From an uncultured Eubacteriales bacterium (GTDB taxonomy: Bacteria; Bacillota; Clostridia; Oscillospirales; Oscillospiraceae), in the NCBI GenBank assembly GCA_900544405.1, contig UQVA01000026.1, positions 1-27,542 of the forward strand: 27,542 bases of DNA, read 5' to 3'. The notes beneath the pieces are model-generated. The model was not told where the DNA came from, did not search any database, and saw only the letters and a program-made list of their open reading frames with translations. A program made the translations under genes and the position numbers. Below are positions 7,425 through 14,400 of the stretch, piece by piece; the first letter of the stretch is position 1; the number at the start of each line of letters is the position of its first letter.

Positions 7425-10424
7425 ATGGCATCCAAGAAAAAAGTCGTTTCTCTGAGTGTCGTGACCGCCATCGTGCTGGTGCTGGTCATCGCCCTCTCCA
7501 TTGTTGCCAACAGCTTCTCCGTGTATCTGGATATGTGGCTGGGCCGTGGTTCCCAGACCGTGACCAGCACCTCCGGACTGGACGGCAAGTACATTGACTT
7601 CAACGCCACTACCAACGAAGAAGCACGGGACAACGCTGCTGCCGTCACCCTGAAAACCGCCGAGGAGGGCATGATCCTGCTCCGCAATGACGACAATAGC
7701 GCCCTGCCTCTGGCCGCAGACACCAAGCTGACCATCCTGGGCTACAAGGCCTGGCACAACAATATGTCCGGCGGCGAGGACCCCGCCACCACCGAGAACG
7801 CCGTGTCCCTGGGCAAGGGCCTGGAGAACGGCTTCCAGACCAATCAGGCCGTCAACGACCTGTACGCCACCGCCAGCGGCAACTTCGCTGACCCCGACGC
7901 CGCTTTCGCTTCCGTGGAGTCCTCCTTCAGCGAGTACAACACCGCCGTGGTGGTCATCTCCCGGAACTCCGGCGAAGGCTCCGACCAGGTCCGTTCCACC
8001 AACGACAACGGCGTGGAGCGCAACGGTCTGACCCTGACCACCGACGAGTACAAGCTCATCGACTACGCATCCCGCCACTGCTCCAAGGTCATCATCGTCA
8101 TCAACGCCGCCAACACTATGGAACTGGGCTTCCTGGACCCCAACGATTCCAACTACAACGGTGGAATGTACACCGACCCCTACTCCGGCGCCACCTATGA
8201 TTTCTCCGGCATCCAGGCCGCCATCTGGGCAGGCTGCTGCGGCTCTCAGGGCGGCACGGCCCTGGCCGAAATTCTCAAGGGCGAAGTGAACCCCTCCGGC
8301 CACACCCCCGACATCTACGCCCGGGTCCTGGCCAACGAACCCACCTATGTGAACTTCGGCAACTATGAGTACACCAACGGCACCAGTCTGAACACCTATC
8401 TGGGTGCCAGCGTTTACTTTGTGGAGTACGAGGAAGGCATCTATGTGGGCTACCGTTACCACGAGACCGCCGCTTACGAGGCTTCTCAGGGCAACTACGC
8501 CGGTTACGATTATGACCAGGCTGTTGTGTATCCCTTCGGCTACGGCCTGAGCTACACCACCTTCGACATGAAGTATGCCGACACCCCCAGCTACGATGCC
8601 GACACCGACCAGTACACCTTCCATGTGACCGTCACCAACACCGGCAGCGTGGCCGGTAAGGGCGTGGCCCAGATCTATGTGTCCCAGCCCTACGAGGTTG
8701 GCCAGGTGGAAAAGAGCCATGTGCAGCTGGTTGGCTTCGATAAGACCCAGCTTCTGCAGCCCGGCGAAAGCGAGACCCTGACCATCACCGCCAACCGGGA
8801 TTACTTCACCAACTACGACTACAAGGACGCCAAGGCTTACACTCTGGACGCCGGTGACTACAAGTTCTACCTGTCCGAGAACAGTCACTCCTGGGCCTCC
8901 ATTGCGGATTCCGACTCCTCCAAGGTCTGGACCCACACCCTGGACAAGAAGATCGTCTACTCTGAGGATGCCGACGGCAAGCGGACCACCGACCTGGTGG
9001 CTGCCACCAACGCCATGGACGACGAGACCAACTACAAGTTCGCCGCCTGGAACGAAGGCTCCACCGGCGACGGCTACATCCACACCATGAGCCGTGAAAA
9101 CTTCGCAGCTTCCTTCCCCACCGCTCCCACCGGCAACGATCTGGTGATTACCGACGAGCGTGCCATCAAGCAGATTGAGGTCTACGACGTGTGGGCCGAC
9201 GATCAGAACCCCATCACCGAAATGCCCGAAACCAACACCGACGAAACCAGCTACTCTCTGGTGGAGATGCGTGGTGTGGCCATTGACGATCCCAGGTGGG
9301 ACGACTACATCAACCAGTTCACCGTGGAGTCCATGGCTAAGATGTTCTCCAACGGCGGCTGGAACGAGCTGGCCGACACCGACAACGGCGTGCCCATCAG
9401 CTACGACGCTGACTCCCCCTACGGCTTCTACGCCGGTATGCTGAAAATCAGCCAGTATGCCCATAACATCTGGTACTGCGGCGCTCCCATGGTCTCCGCC
9501 ACCTGGAACCTGGAAATTGCCGACGAACTGGGCAACGCCTTCGCTGAGGAAGCCTGGCTCTTCAAGCAGGAGGACGGCCAGCCCGTCACCGGCCTGTACG
9601 GCTACGGCCTGAACACCCACCGCTCCGCTTTCGGCGGCCGGAACTACGAGTATTACTCCGAGGACCCGGTCCTGGCCGGTAAGTTCGCCGCCACCGAGGC
9701 TTCCTCCGCCTCTGAAAAGGGCCTGATCGTGTTTATGAAGCACTACGCCCTGAACGAGCAGGAGACCAACCGTCAGTCCAACGGCTACTGCGCCTGGGCC
9801 GACGAGCAGGCTTTCCGGGAAATCTACAACCGTGGCTTTGAAATTTACATTAAGGAAGCCAAGATGGACGTGAACTACTACGGCCTGGACGAGGACGGCG
9901 AAGTTGCCATGATGACCACCGAAATGTCCGCTGCCACCGGTATCATGACCTGCTACAACCGGATCGGCGGTATCTACGGCGGCGCTTCCAACGTCATCAA
10001 CCAGATCCTTCGGGATGAGGAAGGCTTCACCGGCACCGTTCTGACCGACGCCGGCGGCGAGCCCAACACCTACATGACCACCGACCTGGCCCTGCGCCGT
10101 GGTCAGAACCTGACCCTGTCCAACAACGGCACCAACGGCCTCTACGACACCGAGAGCCCCACCGCCGTGTCTTGGCTGAAAACCTCCACCCGGTATCTGC
10201 TCTACAACAAGGCCAACTCCAACGCCGTCATGGGCATGACCCCCGGCACCGTGATCTCCTACGGGACCTCTCCCTGGCGCATCGTGATGTACTGCGTATG
10301 GGGCCTGACCGCTCTCTTTGTAGTGCTGAACGCCTGCCGCATCGTGGGCTTTGCCACCGGCAAGCTGCAGGCGAAAGAAAAGGCTTCCAAGAAGAAGCAG
10401 GATGACAGCGACGACGAATACTAA
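7425..10424 (+). CDS. Membrane-anchored GH3 glycosidase with permuted domain order
   Basis: A 999-residue glycoside hydrolase family 3 protein, a family that includes beta-glucosidases and beta-xylosidases. The order is reversed against the usual barrel-first layout: TM segment (about 7-30), the GH3 alpha/beta sandwich (about 45-310, with EEGMILLRND and the acid/base-type loop GEGSD at Glu184), a fibronectin-III-like domain (about 370-500), then the (beta/alpha)8 barrel (about 600-930). The barrel has GRNYEYYSEDP, the substrate-binding KHYALNEQE (Lys772, His773) and VLTDAGG with nucleophile Asp875. A second TM segment (about 953-975) is followed by a Lys/Asp tail. Both ends should be cytoplasmic and the enzyme outside, held by two anchors. 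Reversed GH3 enzymes are known from Ruminococcus albus and Butyrivibrio; the double anchor is notable. Substrate cannot be read from sequence. Confidence 0.92.
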   Translation: MASKKKVVSLSVVTAIVLVLVIALSIVANSFSVYLDMWLGRGSQTVTSTSGLDGKYIDFNATTNEEARDNAAAVTLKTAEEGMILLRNDDNSALPLAADTKLTILGYKAWHNNMSGGEDPATTENAVSLGKGLENGFQTNQAVNDLYATASGNFADPDAAFASVESSFSEYNTAVVVISRNSGEGSDQVRSTNDNGVERNGLTLTTDEYKLIDYASRHCSKVIIVINAANTMELGFLDPNDSNYNGGMYTDPYSGATYDFSGIQAAIWAGCCGSQGGTALAEILKGEVNPSGHTPDIYARVLANEPTYVNFGNYEYTNGTSLNTYLGASVYFVEYEEGIYVGYRYHETAAYEASQGNYAGYDYDQAVVYPFGYGLSYTTFDMKYADTPSYDADTDQYTFHVTVTNTGSVAGKGVAQIYVSQPYEVGQVEKSHVQLVGFDKTQLLQPGESETLTITANRDYFTNYDYKDAKAYTLDAGDYKFYLSENSHSWASIADSDSSKVWTHTLDKKIVYSEDADGKRTTDLVAATNAMDDETNYKFAAWNEGSTGDGYIHTMSRENFAASFPTAPTGNDLVITDERAIKQIEVYDVWADDQNPITEMPETNTDETSYSLVEMRGVAIDDPRWDDYINQFTVESMAKMFSNGGWNELADTDNGVPISYDADSPYGFYAGMLKISQYAHNIWYCGAPMVSATWNLEIADELGNAFAEEAWLFKQEDGQPVTGLYGYGLNTHRSAFGGRNYEYYSEDPVLAGKFAATEASSASEKGLIVFMKHYALNEQETNRQSNGYCAWADEQAFREIYNRGFEIYIKEAKMDVNYYGLDEDGEVAMMTTEMSAATGIMTCYNRIGGIYGGASNVINQILRDEEGFTGTVLTDAGGEPNTYMTTDLALRRGQNLTLSNNGTNGLYDTESPTAVSWLKTSTRYLLYNKANSNAVMGMTPGTVISYGTSPWRIVMYCVWGLTALFVVLNACRIVGFATGKLQAKEKASKKKQDDSDDEY

Positions 10425-10456
10425 GCCAATTCTCTTTTCCTCCTTTTAATAGCGAG

Positions 10457-10493
10457 AGGGACATGCATTGCTGCGTGTCCCTTTCCATTTTTT
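10457..10493 (+). terminator. Intrinsic terminator of the GH3 operon
   Basis: An 11-bp stem AGGGACATGCA (10457-10467) with TGCGTGTCCCT (10472-10482, one wobble), a TTGC loop, then TTCCATTTTTT. Confidence 0.82.
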
Positions 10494-10544
10494 ACTTTTT
10501 CTCCCAAGCAGGGCCCGGCGGGTCTTTCCTTTTGGGATGTTTTA

Positions 10545-10553
10545 TGCTATAAT
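10545..10553 (+). promoter_or_regulatory. Extended -10 promoter of the kinase-regulator operon
   Basis: TGCTATAAT is a consensus extended -10 element (-10 at 10548-10553). The -35 position holds only TTTCCT at 17 bases, so the extended -10 probably carries recognition. A start near 10560 is just before the frame's first ATG at 10561 and favours the ATG at 10585. Confidence 0.65.
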
Positions 10554-10584
10554 GTAAAAAATGTCAGGAAAGGAGCTTTGCCCC

Positions 10585-11937
10585 ATGTTTGATTTCCTGT
10601 GGCTCCTCCGAGACCCCGCCAACTGGGTCCAATTTTTTTGCGCTGCGTTCTTCGCTTACTGTCTGCTGGATAATCCCAAAAAGGACCGGTCCAAGCTCTG
10701 GCGGTCTCTGGGGAAAGTTCTGTTTCTGTTTGGTGTGTTCCTGCTCACGGACCTGGTGCTGAATGCCCTGAGCCATCGTTTCTTCATTCTGGCCGGTGTT
10801 GGCTCCTGGCTGTCCTATCTGTTCGGCATTCTGCTCTATGCGGCCATTTTCCCGAAATACGACTGGAATGCCCGCATCGTCACCGGGGCCGCCGCCTTTT
10901 CCATCATCATTACCGCTTTCCGGCTGGGTGCGGTGTTCGGGCGGCTGCTGGAATTTTCCCAATGGCACTTCAATTCCCTGTACGCCAAGCTGGCGGCCAG
11001 TCTGGCCCTGGTGCTGGTGGGCTGGTTCCTGCGGAACTATCGAATCTACAAATATCACGTCAGCGTCCACGCCGTCCGGCTGAATCTGGCCACCTGTATC
11101 GCCAGCGCCGCCTGCGTCACCGTGTATGATACCTTCAGCGTCCATGTGTTCGGCATGACCAGCGAATCCGGAATTCCGGGGCTGATGAGCGCCATTCTCC
11201 TGGCCCTGTGCGTCATTGACATTCTGGTCTATCTGATGACCTATCACCTGTGCCGGGAGTACACCAACGTGGCCGACCTGACGGCGGAGACCCAGATGAA
11301 CAAATCCGCCGCTTCCCTGATGGCCGTGACCAGCGAAAATCTGGCGGAGCTGCATAAAATCCAGCACGACATCAACAACCAGTACGCCTATATGCGGGCC
11401 ATGCTGGACACCGGAGACCTGGCCGGGCTGAAAAACTACCTGGACGAACTGTCCAGCACCTTCTCGGAACCCATCGTCCCCCTGGTGGACTGCGGCAACC
11501 ACACCCTGGACCTGATCCTGAACATGGAGACCTCCAAGGCCCGGAGCCAGGGGGTCACGCTGGACGTGAACGCCGTGCCGCCCCATGAACTGCCCTTCAG
11601 TGAACTGGATTTGGTAAAGCTCTACACCAACGTCATCGACAACGCCATCGAAGCCTGCGTATCTGAGCAGCCGGAGGACCCCACCGTGACCGTTTCCATC
11701 CGGGCCACAGAGGATTACCTGCTGACCAAGGTCCGGAACCCCACCCGGAAGGGCAGCGGTATTCTGGAAAAGGGCTTCCCCACCACCAAGGGGGACCGGA
11801 CCCTCCACGGGAAAGGCACGGGCATCGTCCGCAGCATCGTGAAAAAGCACGGCGGCAGCATTCGGTACAACATCCAGGACGGACATTTCCTGGTGGAATT
11901 CATTCTTGATTTGAAGGGGGAAAGCGACCATGCGTGA
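10585..11937 (+). CDS. AgrC/ComD-like sensor histidine kinase (GHKL type)
   Basis: A 450-residue sensor kinase of the HPK10-like group that partners LytTR regulators. The N-terminal half (about 1-215) has about six hydrophobic segments; then comes a coiled linker, the H-box around His261 in KIQHDINNQYAYMR, and a HATPase domain with the N-box LYTNVIDNAIEAC and the G-box TGIVRSIVKKHGG near the end. The ATG at 10585 was chosen because AAAGGAG lies upstream; the ATG at 10561 would make an almost leaderless message. The response regulator gene overlaps its last 8 bases. In Firmicutes such pairs often sense peptides, but no AgrD- or ComC-like precursor or AgrB-like processing gene is visible nearby, so the ligand is unknown. 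Confidence 0.92.
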   Translation: MFDFLWLLRDPANWVQFFCAAFFAYCLLDNPKKDRSKLWRSLGKVLFLFGVFLLTDLVLNALSHRFFILAGVGSWLSYLFGILLYAAIFPKYDWNARIVTGAAAFSIIITAFRLGAVFGRLLEFSQWHFNSLYAKLAASLALVLVGWFLRNYRIYKYHVSVHAVRLNLATCIASAACVTVYDTFSVHVFGMTSESGIPGLMSAILLALCVIDILVYLMTYHLCREYTNVADLTAETQMNKSAASLMAVTSENLAELHKIQHDINNQYAYMRAMLDTGDLAGLKNYLDELSSTFSEPIVPLVDCGNHTLDLILNMETSKARSQGVTLDVNAVPPHELPFSELDLVKLYTNVIDNAIEACVSEQPEDPTVTVSIRATEDYLLTKVRNPTRKGSGILEKGFPTTKGDRTLHGKGTGIVRSIVKKHGGSIRYNIQDGHFLVEFILDLKGESDHA

Positions 11938-12706
11938 GCGACTGAAAATTGCCGTCTGCGACGATGAGCCACGGGCGCTGACCATTGTCTCCTCCTCCAT
12001 CGGCACTGTCTTTGCCGAAGCGGGCATGGACGTGTCCCTGGAGACGTTCCTGGGGCCGGAGGCTCTGCTGGAGGCCCTGTCCACCCGGTCCTTCCAGCTG
12101 GTGTTTCTGGACATTTCCATGCCGAAAATGGACGGCATCACCCTGGGCAAGACTATCCAGAAGCTGGGCAGCGGCACCAGCATCGTGTTCGTCTCCAACC
12201 GGACGGACCGGATGTTCGACACCTTTGCCGCCGAGCCCTTCGGCTTCGTGCGAAAGAATCACTTCATGGAGGACCTGAACCAGATCGTCACCCGCTATAT
12301 GGAAAAACTGAAGATCAAGGACCAAGGGGACCTGGTGCGGTTCCAGGACGGGCGGAACACCGTGTCCATCGATGCCAGCCGGGTCACGTACATCGAGTGC
12401 ATCCGCAATACCCAGGAGCTGCATTTTGAGGACCCGGAGACCCAGCGGAAAATCTATTCCCGGATGGAGACCCTGGAAGAAGCTCTGAAACCCTACGGAT
12501 TTTTGCGAATTCATAAGGGCTACCTGGTAAACAGCCGCTTTATCACTAGCTTTGGGGTCAAATCTTTGACCCTCTCCGGCGGGGCGGAGCTGCCCATCGG
12601 CCGCAGCTATTACCACGACGCAAAGATCGAGTACCTGGACTATGTGACCCAGTCCGGCGCAGCCTATATCGGCCGCTCCGTGTTCCGCCAGGAAGATACG
12701 CCGTGA
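11930..12706 (+). CDS. LytTR-family response regulator
   Basis: A 258-residue response regulator. The receiver domain (about 5-122) shows the acidic pair CDDE (10-13), the phosphoacceptor Asp61 in VFLDISMPKMDG and a conserved Lys in the GFVRK segment. The C-terminal LytTR DNA-binding domain (about 135-235) shows the typical ECIRNTQELHFEDP, LEEALKPYGFLRIHKGYLVN and LPIGRSYY motifs. The ATG lies within the last codons of the kinase gene, so translation is coupled and the pair works together. Targets cannot be read directly; the adjacent GH3 operon is one possibility but is separated by its own terminator and promoter. The last ~20 residues (QSGAAYIGRSVFRQ) extend slightly past the usual LytTR end. 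Confidence 0.94.
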   Translation: MRERLKIAVCDDEPRALTIVSSSIGTVFAEAGMDVSLETFLGPEALLEALSTRSFQLVFLDISMPKMDGITLGKTIQKLGSGTSIVFVSNRTDRMFDTFAAEPFGFVRKNHFMEDLNQIVTRYMEKLKIKDQGDLVRFQDGRNTVSIDASRVTYIECIRNTQELHFEDPETQRKIYSRMETLEEALKPYGFLRIHKGYLVNSRFITSFGVKSLTLSGGAELPIGRSYYHDAKIEYLDYVTQSGAAYIGRSVFRQEDTP

Positions 12707-12710
12707 AATC

Positions 12711-12812
12711 GCCTTCCCCTGGAGGGGAAGGCATCCCTCAGAAGAATCGGTACCCTTCTACGACCTCCAACCGTACACCCCCTCCGTCACCTTCGGTGAC
12801 ACCTCCCCCTAC
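12711..12812. repeat. Palindromic intergenic repeat (REP/MITE-like)
   Basis: A stretch with two perfect hairpins: GCCTTCCCC (12711-12719) with GGGGAAGGC (12724-12732), and GTCACC with GGTGAC (12786-12800). CCCCTCC on the left of the second hairpin and CCTCCCCC on its right can both pair with GGAGGGG of the first. The CTCCGTCAC/GTGACACCTCCCCC pattern looks like the short non-coding palindromes scattered through many gut Clostridia genomes. It carries no ORF. Only one copy is in the window. Confidence 0.5.
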
Positions 12813-12860
12813 ACGTCGGGAGGCAACGCATCGCCGGAAGTTGATTCCTCTAGTTAAACC

Positions 12861-12897
12861 ACGCCCCGGAGGGGAATTTTCTCCTCCGGGGCGTATT
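12861..12897. terminator. Terminator between the LytTR regulator and the Cys-cluster gene
   Basis: A 12-bp stem ACGCCCCGGAGG with CCTCCGGGGCGT (12861-12894) followed by ATTTTC on the plus strand. It lies between convergent genes and may serve both; the minus strand lacks a clean U-tract. Confidence 0.68.
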
Positions 12898-12915
12898 TTC
12901 TGAAATTTTGGCAAT

Positions 12916-13296
12916 TTATTCCTGAATTCCCTGCTTTTCCAGCAGGTCCAGCACCTGCTGGCCCCGGTTGGTCAGGGCCACGGAACCCTTCACGGGATAT
13001 TTTTCGTATCCGGCGTAGGAAAAGCCCTTCAGCGGGGCAGAATAGTCAATGGACACCAGGTTCTTTTTCTCCAGGCACAGGAGAATCAGGGCATACTCCC
13101 GCACCGTGGCGTCCATGGATTCCAGGTACACCGGCTCCTCCGAGTCCGCCCTCCGGGCCACCGGCAGGAACGGGATACGGGCCAACGTGTCCAGCATTTC
13201 CAGTTCCCCGGCATTCAGCTCCAAGGCTCCCCGGCAGCCGCCGCACCCGGCGCAGCCACCGGTGCATCCGCCGCAATTTCCGCAATCATGCGCCAT
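12916..13296 (-). CDS. Cys-cluster protein with winged-helix-like C-terminus
   Basis: A 126-residue protein not assigned to a named family. Its N-terminus is striking: Cys at 5, 8, 11, 15, 18 and 21, i.e. two consecutive CxxCxxC units in a Gly-rich segment, which suggests metal or Fe-S binding. The remainder (about 25-126) is helical, with a late segment (VKGSVALTNRGQQVLDLLEKQG) that resembles the last strand and helix of a MarR/PadR-type winged helix. A good AAGGAG site precedes the ATG. It is divergent from thioredoxin, with a perfectly consensus promoter whose -35 lies 5 bases from the thioredoxin -35. A redox- or metal-responsive regulator is a reasonable inference; a metal-carrier protein is the alternative. 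Confidence 0.8.
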   Translation of the reverse strand: MAHDCGNCGGCTGGCAGCGGCRGALELNAGELEMLDTLARIPFLPVARRADSEEPVYLESMDATVREYALILLCLEKKNLVSIDYSAPLKGFSYAGYEKYPVKGSVALTNRGQQVLDLLEKQGIQE

Positions 13297-13320
13297 TTGC
13301 TTTCACTCCTTACCCCTTGG

Positions 13321-13349
13321 ATTATACGAAATTTCATCTTTTCTGTCAA
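13321..13349 (-). promoter_or_regulatory. Perfect consensus promoter of the Cys-cluster gene
   Basis: On the minus strand TTGACA, 17 bases and TATAAT, a full match to the sigma-A consensus. Transcription would begin about 15 bases upstream of the ATG at 13296. Confidence 0.85.
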
Positions 13350-13354
13350 CCCCG

Positions 13355-13383
13355 TTGCGGTTTTCGCAAAATCGTGGTATAGT
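13355..13383 (+). promoter_or_regulatory. Thioredoxin promoter
   Basis: TTGCGG (13355-13360), 17 bases, TATAGT (13378-13383). It is back to back with the minus-strand promoter, so polymerase or a regulator bound at one will affect the other. Confidence 0.72.
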
Positions 13384-13407
13384 GAAGAAAAAAGGAGGAT
13401 TTTATCC

Positions 13408-13701
13408 ATGCTGCATTTGAACAAAGAGAATTTTGACGAGACCATCGCCTCCGGCACCGTGCTGGTGGACTTCTGGGCCAGCTGGTGCGGACCCTGCAAG
13501 ATGATCGCCCCCATTGTGGAGGAGATCGCCGCCGAGCGGCCGGACATCACCGTCGGCAAGGTCAATGTGGACGAGGAGATGGACCTGGCCCGGCGCTTCG
13601 GCATTGCCAGTATTCCCACCATTCTGGTTTTCAAAAACGGAGAGCTGAGCAAGACCTCCATCGGCTACTGCTCCAAAGAAGAGCTACTTGCCCTGCTGTA
13701 A
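13408..13701 (+). CDS. trxA: Thioredoxin
   Basis: A small cytoplasmic dithiol-disulfide oxidoreductase. The 97 residues carry FWASWCGPCK with the redox pair Cys27 and Cys30, the cis-Pro in IASIPTILVF and the conserved late glycine region. It is slightly shorter than the usual ~105 residues, ending soon after the last helix. The start at 13408 has a strong AAAGGAGGA site; the longer frame upstream crosses the promoters. No thioredoxin reductase is in the window. Its promoter abuts that of the divergent Cys-cluster gene, consistent with, though not proof of, shared redox control. A bidirectional terminator follows immediately. Confidence 0.96.
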   Translation: MLHLNKENFDETIASGTVLVDFWASWCGPCKMIAPIVEEIAAERPDITVGKVNVDEEMDLARRFGIASIPTILVFKNGELSKTSIGYCSKEELLALL

Positions 13702-13706
13702 AAAAG

Positions 13707-13741
13707 TCGGTGTCGCCCGAGTTGGACGGCACCGATTTTTT
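13707..13741. terminator. Bidirectional terminator between trxA and the lipoprotein gene
   Basis: A 9-bp stem TCGGTGTCG with CGGCACCGA (one wobble), with AAAAAA on the left and TTTTTT on the right, so it can stop transcription from both convergent genes. Confidence 0.8.
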
Positions 13742-14309
13742 AGTTTACGCTGAGATTCGAGCCGCCGGAGGAGGGATTCTCCACGCTCCAGGAGATGCTG
13801 TCGTCCCGGTCGATGACCGCCCACAGAAGCCAGGTGGCCATGTCCATGGTGCCCACGTCTCCGTTCATTTTCCTTGACAGGGTCACGGTCCCGGTGGACG
13901 GGTCGATGGACGCAAAGCCCACCTGAATGGAGCCGGAGCTTTCCGTATCCACCACCAGCAGCAGGGCGTGCTTCTCAAAAAATGCCGCATCGTAACCGGC
14001 CAGTTCCGCATAGTCCGGCAGCTGGTCCACGGAGTTCACATAGGTCAGGGAAGAACGGCTGCCGGTGTATTCCAGCCGCAGCTTGCCCCCCTCGATGCTG
14101 GCATCTGCCGTGGGCTGGGTGGCAAAGCCGCTGGTGGGCGGCACGGTGGCCCCATCCCTGGGCAGGGTCGTGGCCGCAGTCCCGGCGGTGACGGTCCCCA
14201 CAGTGGTGCCGGGGGTGGTCGTATTGGCAGTCTTTCCGCCCTTGCACCCGGCCAGCAAAACACCGGCGGTGCAGACGGCAGGAACGGCAATTTTCCAGAT
14301 TCGATTCAT
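13740..14309 (-). CDS. Small lipoprotein, possibly PrcB-like domain
   Basis: A 189-residue predicted lipoprotein. After MNRIWK and a hydrophobic stretch comes the lipobox LLAGC, so it should be anchored outside the membrane. Residues 25-70 are a Thr/Gly-rich linker. The C-terminal ~110 residues are beta-rich, with ALLLVVDTESSGSIQVGFASI and a following TVTLSRK strand. This layout faintly recalls the PrcB C-terminal domain of protease-associated lipoproteins, but I cannot confirm it. The start at 14309 has an AAAGGAGG site, and the frame's earlier starts lie inside a perfect promoter. It is divergent to nothing and lies 91 bases downstream of the cyuA-like gene on the same strand, with its own promoter. 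Confidence 0.82.
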   Translation of the reverse strand: MNRIWKIAVPAVCTAGVLLAGCKGGKTANTTTPGTTVGTVTAGTAATTLPRDGATVPPTSGFATQPTADASIEGGKLRLEYTGSRSSLTYVNSVDQLPDYAELAGYDAAFFEKHALLLVVDTESSGSIQVGFASIDPSTGTVTLSRKMNGDVGTMDMATWLLWAVIDRDDSISWSVENPSSGGSNLSVN

Positions 14310-14340
14310 AAAAAAGCCTCCTTTTCTGGGGTTTGGCCTC

Positions 14341-14369
14341 ATTATAGCCCAAGTTCGTCCGCTTGTCAA
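14341..14369 (-). promoter_or_regulatory. Perfect consensus promoter of the lipoprotein gene
   Basis: On the minus strand TTGACA, 17 bases, TATAAT. It lies between the cyuA-like stop and the lipoprotein start, giving the lipoprotein strong independent expression. Confidence 0.85.
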
Positions 14370-14400
14370 GCGAATCCGTCCGCCAGATAAGAACAGTTTG

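Noticed and set aside
5088..9743. 1551-codon open frame on the minus strand
   Set aside because: Antisense shadow across the lipoprotein, four-TM and GH3 genes; Gly/Val/His-rich low-complexity translation and no promoter or start signal.
10425..10584. Search for a signalling-peptide gene in front of the kinase
   Set aside because: Only a terminator and an extended -10 promoter are present; no short frame with a ribosome site was seen.
12707..12860. 66-codon plus-strand frame after the LytTR gene
   Set aside because: It is Pro/Ser/Thr/Arg-rich, overlaps the palindromic repeat and has no ribosome site.
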